The notes beneath the pieces are model-generated. The model saw nothing but the letters and a program-made list of their open reading frames with translations, made no database searches and was not told where the DNA came from. Below are positions 58,467 to 64,000 of a stretch of 64,000 nucleotides of DNA, one piece after another (position 1 is the first letter of the stretch; every line of letters starts with the position of its first letter). The position numbers were made by a program, and so were the translations under genes. This stretch comes from Fonsecaea monophora (taxonomy: Eukaryota > Ascomycota > Eurotiomycetes > Chaetothyriales > Herpotrichiellaceae): contig NW_019173940.1 of the NCBI RefSeq assembly GCF_001642475.1, positions 248,001 to 312,000 of the forward strand, given 5' to 3'.

Positions 58467-60397
58467 ATGATGCTGACTGGGTCATCATATATTACTGGCG
58501 TCGCCGTGCTCGGTATTTTCTTATTCATTCTCTGTACGGTGGGCAGGAGGGGGAGAAACTATCCACCAGGTATGAATCCCACCGTTCATCGACAGGGCAA
58601 AAAAGGCTCACATCTTTTGAACTAGGACCACCTACGCTGCCAATCCTGGGGAATCTCCATCAGATTCCATTCAAGGGCGCGCACTTCAAGTAAGTACTCC
58701 GTATACTGTATCTCAATTGGAAAATACGAGTGGGAATATGAAGCGGTCAGTCGATCAGCTAACGTTCCATGAAGATTTGTCGAATGGGCAAAGCAGTACG
58801 GAGGAATCTTTTCTCTGAAGCTAGGCCCTGGCACAGCGATAGTCATCACCGACCGTCGCCTGGTACGCGAACTTTTGGACAAGCAAAGCGCAATCTCAAG
58901 CTATCGACCGCCGTCATACGTGGGCAATCTGATCACGGGGGGAGACCATGTGCTCATCATGGATGCGAGTCCGAAGTGGAGGACGATGCGGAAACAGATC
59001 GTCCAGGAATTCACTGAGACCATGTGTGAAAAGAAACATATCGACGTGGTGAATGCGGAGGCCGTTCAGATGCTGCGGGATACTGTCATTGATCCCGAGG
59101 GCTTGATGAAACATCCAAAGCGGTTCGCCAACAGCATCATCATGAGTCTGGGTATCACCTCCCATGTTTGAGATCATGGAAAAAGGAAACGGATTACAGT
59201 GTTGGGCTAACCACAGTTCCTCTCCAGTTTTCGGGGTTCGTACACCGGACATCTCGACACCGCACATGCACCGAATGTTCGAGCTCATGGAGCATTGGTC
59301 ACTCGTCATGGAGTTAGGCAGTACCCCTCCGGTCGACTTCTACCCGTTTCTTAAATGGATCCCAGAACGGTTCCTGGGAAACTGGTTGTCTCGAGCAAAT
59401 CAGGTCAAACAAGAAATGCACTCTCTGTACGAAGACCTTGTCGAGGATGTGATCAAACGAAGACACTCCCTCGGTCCACGAGACTCCATGTTGGACCGAG
59501 TTCTAGACCAACAAGACGCTGGGAAGCTGGAGCTGACCAAGCATCAGCTTTATTTCCTCGGGGGCATCGTCATCGAAGGTGGTTCAGATACCACGGCGTC
59601 GGGACTCCTGGCGTTCCTCAAAGCTATGGTATGCTTTCCGGAGTTCCAGAAGAAAGCACAGGCCGAGATCGATAGGGTTGTCGGGGAGGACCGCACTCCA
59701 CAATGGTCGGACTTTGAGAAGCTGCCTTATGTAAATCAGATCGTGAAGGAGTCTATGAGGTGGCGGCCACTGGCTGGGCTGGGGGTTCCTCATGCTCTTT
59801 CTGCGGGCGAGTCCACCTTACATTATGTACAATTTCTCTGACCTCTACTAACCTCTGATTTATTGCCAGATGCCCACATCGACGGCATGTTTTTGCCCAA
59901 AGGGGGCGCGGTCTTCTTCAACGTATGGGGCTTGCACAACGATGAGAAGTATATCCATGAGCCAGAACGTTTCAATCCAGATCGTTTCGCTGGGCGCACG
60001 CGTCTCGCACCTGAATATGCTACTTCGGCAGACTATGAGTCTCGAGACCACTATAACTACGGTATGTCTTATCTCGCATGTATGTCCTCGTAGCTGACTC
60101 AGATCTCCTTTCTCAGGCGTCGGCAGAAGATTATGTCCCGGCATCCACCTCGGCGAACGCAACCTGTGGATTGGAATGGCCAAGTCACTTTGGGCGTTCA
60201 ATTTCGAACAGGACGTCGATTCAACCGGCAACCCGATCCCGCTGGATATGAATTATCAAACGGGCTACAGTGAAGGGTTCATTGTCTGCACAAACGACTT
60301 CCCGGCAAAGGTGACACCAAGGTCTGAGAAACGAGTCGAAACCATCATGCGAGAATTTGACCAGGCGAAATGCGATGTGTTCTCGAAGTATCCGTAG
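58467..60397 (+). CDS. Cytochrome P450 monooxygenase
   Basis: Six exons: 58467-58569, 58626-58689, 58775-59151, 59228-59806, 59870-60061 and 60117-60397; 531 aa. A membrane anchor covers 2-24, followed by RRGRNYPPGPPTLPILGN, the usual Pro-rich hinge. The I-helix reads EGGSDTTAS (Asp302, Thr303), the K-helix ExxR is E356-R359, and the haem loop is YGVGRRLCPG with Cys445 as the iron ligand; Tyr stands in the first position where Phe is common. All landmarks are present, so the enzyme should be active, with electrons from P450 reductase at the ER. The intron at 59807-59869 needs a GC donor (GCGAGT). Style is near the fungal CYP65/CYP64-like tailoring enzymes, but I cannot assign a family number. 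Confidence 0.88.
59807..59869 (+). other. GC-AG intron in the P450
   Basis: The donor is GCGAGT and the acceptor TTGCCAG, with TACTAAC-like branch sequence in between. Using it joins PHALSAD to AHIDGMFLPKG in frame. No GT donor near this point keeps the conserved PHA segment. Confidence 0.75.
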
Positions 60398-60946
60398 TTT
60401 AAGATACCTAGAGAAGCAGAATCATGAGGCCTCCACAGAAGCCGCCGATGCACTTTTGGACAAGCTGGGGGGAGGGGATCTGTTCAGTGTGTCACGGACT
60501 TGAGAGCATGGTTCGGTTGTATCTCCGTCGTATCGCTCGGGGTCACTGCTTAGTTGATCTGGTATGCCGAGACGGCGTCTATGTTCCAACCTGGAGGAAA
60601 CACTCGATGCTTGAGGTACATACCGATTGTGGATGGGTTGCCGGATCTGCGGGCCAAACTTGACATTACTACACCAGGATCTTCTGTGTTTCTACCGTAG
60701 CCCTGATGCTGGTGTTGGTTGTGGTGTCTTTGACCCCAAGCAAAAGGACAGAGAGATGAATCTCCTGCTTTGATGTCCCTTTTTCACGACACCACTTTCT
60801 AGGGGGGTTTTTTTTTCTACATGCACCTACGGACCACCAAAAGAAGATCTGAGCTCAGACACCTCCCACATATTAAACATACGCTGAATTTACATCCGTG
60901 AGTGACACAAGTCGATACGCAGCTCGCAGTTGTTTGCCGTGACAGC
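60398..60946. other. Intergenic, promoter of the alpha/beta hydrolase
   Basis: No gene recognised. There is a T8-9 run at about 60808-60816. Confidence 0.5.
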
Positions 60947-62138
60947 ATGGCAGAATATCCAGACCAGGAGGAGTATCTGCTCGGATTAAGCCAGATTGAC
61001 GCCGAACTCAACGAGGTCAGTTGCTGCTCCCTGCCCCCCCCTTACTCTCAGGTTCGAAGCTCCAATATTTCCTGCTCTCCTGACCATAAAATGTTGACTG
61101 CTGAGCTGCTTCGCGCATATTTAGCTACTCGAGCAAAATCCCCCTCCAGCCATCGACTACTCGAATCTAGAAGGATTCACACGAATGTACCTCGAGAATG
61201 CCGAGCGGGCAAAAGGCCTCCTGGGCGAAACACCCGACGGAGTCAAGTGCACCGAACTCCAATACCCGACGCGTGATGGGGCCTTTCTGCGGGCAAAGCT
61301 ATTCCAACCAACCAGCAGCAACGTTATACTAGGTCGGGAGAGGAGGGGTAGCCCTCTCGTCATGCTCATCCACGGTGGAGGATTCTGTCTCGGCTCCCCA
61401 GAGGGCGAGGAGCAGACGTGTCGCAATCTCGTACTGGCTCTGAACGCGACCTGCGTCGCCGTCGCGTATCGACTGGGACCACGGTATCCATTCCCCTACG
61501 CCCCGAATGACTGCTGGGACGCGCTGAGATGGTGTGCGAGCAATGCAGCGTCCTGGAACGCCAATCCCGACGAGGGTTTTGTCGTCGGCGGGTCCAGCGC
61601 AGGCGCAAACATCGCTGCTGTTCTTGCCCACCGCGCTCGCGACGAGGGTTTCTCCCCTCCCTTGACGGGCCTGTACCTCGCCATCCCGCTACTCTGTCCG
61701 AAGGCAAAGATCCCCGAACAGTACCGACGATCCTGGATTTCGCACGAGCAGAACGCAAACGCGCCGGTTCTTCCAGAGGCGGCGCTCGAGATGTTCATGG
61801 GCGGCTATCAGCCCGACGAGAATGACTCGGTCAATTTTGCCGTCTTCAATCACCCGCGCGGTCATGGCGATTTGCCCCCGACGTATTTCCAGGTCGACGG
61901 GATGGATCCTCTGCGGGACGATTCGCTCATCTACGAAGCCGTGTTGCGTGAGGAATACAAGGTGAAAACTAAGATGGATGTGTACCCCGGCCTACCGCAT
62001 GGGCACTGGAGCTTCTTCCCCATGTTGAAAGCGAGCATCAAGGCTCGAAGGGACCAGGTGGAGGGTCTTGGATGGCTGCTTGGGCGCAAGCCCGATTGCT
62101 CCAGGCTGACCTTTGGCCCATCTGCAGGGACTTTTTAG
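60947..62138 (+). CDS. Alpha/beta hydrolase, hormone-sensitive-lipase type
   Basis: Two exons: 60947-61015 and 61125-62138, with a 109-bp intron; 360 aa. The oxyanion motif HGGGF is at 106-110 and the nucleophile elbow GSSAG at 179-183 (Ser181). Likely acid and base are Asp284 (GMDPLRDD) and His315 (GLPHGHW). This is the class IV (HSL) family of carboxylesterases, acting on short-chain esters and lactones; fungal members occur in both catabolic and biosynthetic clusters. There is no signal peptide, so a cytosolic enzyme is likely. The first exon (MAEYPDQEEYLLGLSQIDAE) joins in phase to LLEQNPPPAIDYSNLE, a normal N-terminal cap. The neighbouring P450 and SDRs suggest a shared pathway. Confidence 0.88.
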
Positions 62139-62732
62139 AGACATAAGAAAGAAAGAGAATGCTACCCGGCTTCTAGAAGGCGTTACCTATGTTCTAATTT
62201 CCCATGCAATCTAGAGCACACAAGCATTGGAAAAGAAGGGACAGCCGCACCGAGAAATTCTGTCAGGCAGTGCAGACCTTTGGTACCGACCACTTGCTCA
62301 CCCAAATTCACCCTATCGAGGGGAGTCTGATCTATTTGCCAAGTCGCCGTTTTAGTATTTTACCTCTCTCTCTCTAATAGAGCAAACCCGGAACCGCGTC
62401 CTACCTAACAAACATTATCCATTGACCATGCCCCATGCCATGAACCTCGGATCCATCTCAAACGTCAAATGTTCTCATAGTTTGAAAATTTTTACACACA
62501 CGAGATCGCGCAATCCTGTCTGCCAAGTACGTACCAGCAGTATTCGTACACACTACTCGGTAGATCAGAACCTCGTCGTCCTAGACCCTAAACAGATTGC
62601 GTCCAGAGGTATGGTCGTTGGGGACCTAATGTCCATCAATATATACATCATTTCAATAACCTTAACTCCGAACTGTGCTAGGAATCTCCCAAGGGGCAAG
62701 GCTACCTCCTACTTCGGCACTACAAAGACACA

Positions 62733-62791
<59 letters not shown>

Positions 62792-62887
62792 CACACCACA
62801 ACCTTAGTAGAACACAGTTTTGAGCCTTGAACGTATTGCCTCTGTGTCTATTAATCGACATCAAGCGAAAAAAAACATTCAGCAAAA
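62139..62887. other. Intergenic with (CA)n; SDR promoter
   Basis: This holds the CA microsatellite listed next. A 133-codon frame at 62422-62823 runs through it as His-Thr repeats and is not a gene. Confidence 0.6.
62734..62789. repeat. Dinucleotide microsatellite (CA)28
   Basis: Fifty-six perfect bases ending 98 bases before the start codon of the last short-chain dehydrogenase, probably within its promoter or 5' leader. Confidence 0.95.
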
Positions 62888-63820
62888 ATGCCCACCTGGC
62901 TCATCACAGGCTCCTCCTCCGGCCTCGGTCTCGCCATCACCCGCTACATCCTCAGCCAGGGCCACAACGTGATCGCCACGTCGCGCAACCCAGCAAAAAC
63001 ACCCTCTGCCGTGCGCGAAATCACGGCGCACCCCAACGCCCGCTGGCTGACTCTGGACGTGACCTGGTCGAAACCGGACGTTGACGCATTCGTACGGCGC
63101 GCGTGGACCGAGTTCGACGGGATCGATGTCCTGGTCAATAATGCGGGATACTCCCTCCTCGGCGCGGCGGAAGATATTCCCGAAGACGGCGCGAAGGCGC
63201 AGTTCGAGGTGAATTTCTGGGGTGCCGTGAGGGCCACACAGGCTGTGTTGCCGCTGATGCGTGAGCGTGCTGCTGCCGCTGCCCCTGCCGCCGGTGGTGG
63301 TGGTGGTAGTGGTGGTGGTGGTCGAGGAGACAAGGCAAAAGGAACGATCGTCAATATCTCCAGCGTAGCGGCCCTCGACCCCCTCCCCACATGCGCCATC
63401 TACTCGGCAGCCAAATGCGCGCTGGAGGCGTGGTCGGACAGTCTCTCCAAAGAGGTCGCGGGGCTGGGGATCCGCGTGCTGATCGTCGAGCCGGGTGCGT
63501 TTCGGACAAATTTCTTCAGCAAGGACGCGTTGCAGATTGTGGGGCCGAGTGCGGCGTATCGAGGGGACGAACAGCCTGTGGGTAAGACGTTGAGGGTGTT
63601 TGAGAGTGTGGATCCCGACAAGTTTGGGGATCCGATGACTGCGGCGCAGAGGATCTTTGAGGTTGTGATGGGAGTCGGGTTGGGTGAGAGGTTGAGTAGC
63701 GGTGGTGATGTTTTGAGATTGCCGCTTGGGGCGGATTGTTATGATAGAGCGGTCAAGAGCCATGAGGCGAGAGGGAAGGAATTGGAGGGTTTGAAGGAGG
63801 TCGCTTTGAGTACCACTTGA
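62888..63820 (+). CDS. Short-chain dehydrogenase/reductase with Gly-rich insert
   Basis: Intronless, 310 aa. Motifs: TGSSSGLG (7-14), NNAG (84-87), Ser159, Tyr172 and Lys176 (YSAAK), all at normal spacing, and the PGAFRTNFF segment after the active site. ATSRNP after strand two, with Arg, suggests NADP(H). It belongs to the classical SDR subgroup often named retinol-dehydrogenase- or oxidoreductase-like in fungi. Residues 126-151 hold an Ala- and Gly-rich insert (AAAAAPAAGGGGGSGGGG) between helix four and strand five, encoded by a GGT-rich stretch, which looks like a recent repeat expansion in a surface loop. Third positions are GC-rich. Substrate unknown; position links it loosely to the P450-esterase group. 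Confidence 0.85.
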   Translation: MPTWLITGSSSGLGLAITRYILSQGHNVIATSRNPAKTPSAVREITAHPNARWLTLDVTWSKPDVDAFVRRAWTEFDGIDVLVNNAGYSLLGAAEDIPEDGAKAQFEVNFWGAVRATQAVLPLMRERAAAAAPAAGGGGGSGGGGRGDKAKGTIVNISSVAALDPLPTCAIYSAAKCALEAWSDSLSKEVAGLGIRVLIVEPGAFRTNFFSKDALQIVGPSAAYRGDEQPVGKTLRVFESVDPDKFGDPMTAAQRIFEVVMGVGLGERLSSGGDVLRLPLGADCYDRAVKSHEARGKELEGLKEVALSTT

Positions 63821-64000
63821 ATTGAATCATGGTACATTAGATATGGTCGATTCCAGGTCCAGGTCACCAAGATACATACACGGTGCCATATGCCACAGTT
63901 CTCCTGTAGGCTGTCAACAGGGAATAACATTCATATATACCTGGAATAGCTTCTGGCAGTATATGGTAGTAACCTGCTACAGTAAGCCCCATTCAATGAA
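63821..64000. other. Right edge, 3' flank
   Basis: No feature seen after the last stop codon. Confidence 0.6.

Noticed and set aside
62422..62823. 133-codon frame with His-Thr repeats
   Set aside because: Created by translating the CA microsatellite.
62879..63763. 294-codon minus-strand frame opposite the last SDR
   Set aside because: Antisense shadow; the plus strand has a full SDR motif set.
1..64000. CRISPR array, prokaryotic operon signals, transposons or viral copies
   Set aside because: The DNA is clearly eukaryotic nuclear; no spaced direct repeats, reverse transcriptase, transposase or integrase motif was found in any frame.

Overview
This is a 64 kb window of nuclear DNA from a filamentous ascomycete (Pezizomycotina). 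The evidence is short GT-AG introns (about 48-136 bp) with CTAAC/CTGAC-like branch sites, about one gene per 2.4 kb on both strands, and typical fungal families: HET domain, PalI/Rim9, TOK1-type K+ channel, Zn2Cys6 regulator, LaeA-like methyltransferase. Protein character suggests Eurotiomycetes, perhaps the Chaetothyriales, but that is an impression I cannot test here. I rebuilt 21 genes with a full splice model each, 5 confident genes with one exon, and one doubtful small ORF. No transposon, rRNA, tRNA or CRISPR array was recognised.

Layout. 0.5-18.8 kb is mostly core cell biology: an Nse3/MAGE subunit of SMC5/6, a TPR+J-domain co-chaperone, an Mtr-type amino acid permease, a kelch-propeller membrane protein, a disordered KEN-box nuclear-type protein, a Gdt1/TMEM165 transporter and a SPOUT RNA methyltransferase. 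19.3-31.7 kb is an accessory block rich in redox enzymes: nitronate monooxygenase, MBL-fold hydrolase, FAD aromatic-hydroxylase-type monooxygenase, SAM methyltransferase, a HET-domain protein and a Baeyer-Villiger-type flavin monooxygenase. 33.2-51.8 kb returns to signalling and core genes: TOK1-like K+ channel, a fungal transcription-factor-domain protein without a zinc cluster, PalI (ambient pH sensing), an LMBR1-family membrane protein and a large glutamine-rich Mediator subunit 15. 53.3-63.8 kb holds five genes all on the plus strand: short-chain dehydrogenase, Zn2Cys6 regulator, cytochrome P450, HSL-type alpha/beta hydrolase and a second short-chain dehydrogenase.

The right-hand block looks like a small pathway cluster with its own regulator but no PKS, NRPS or terpene synthase inside the window. 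A P450 could hydroxylate a substrate, a dehydrogenase oxidise the alcohol, and the esterase cleave an ester; the Baeyer-Villiger-type enzyme at 30-31.7 kb would supply the ketone-to-ester step, although it lies 22 kb away behind housekeeping genes. This is inference from family chemistry. Other points of note are two 14-nt microexons, a GC-AG intron in the P450, a C2H2-like finger in Med15, and several microsatellites, including (CA)28 about 100 bp upstream of a start codon.
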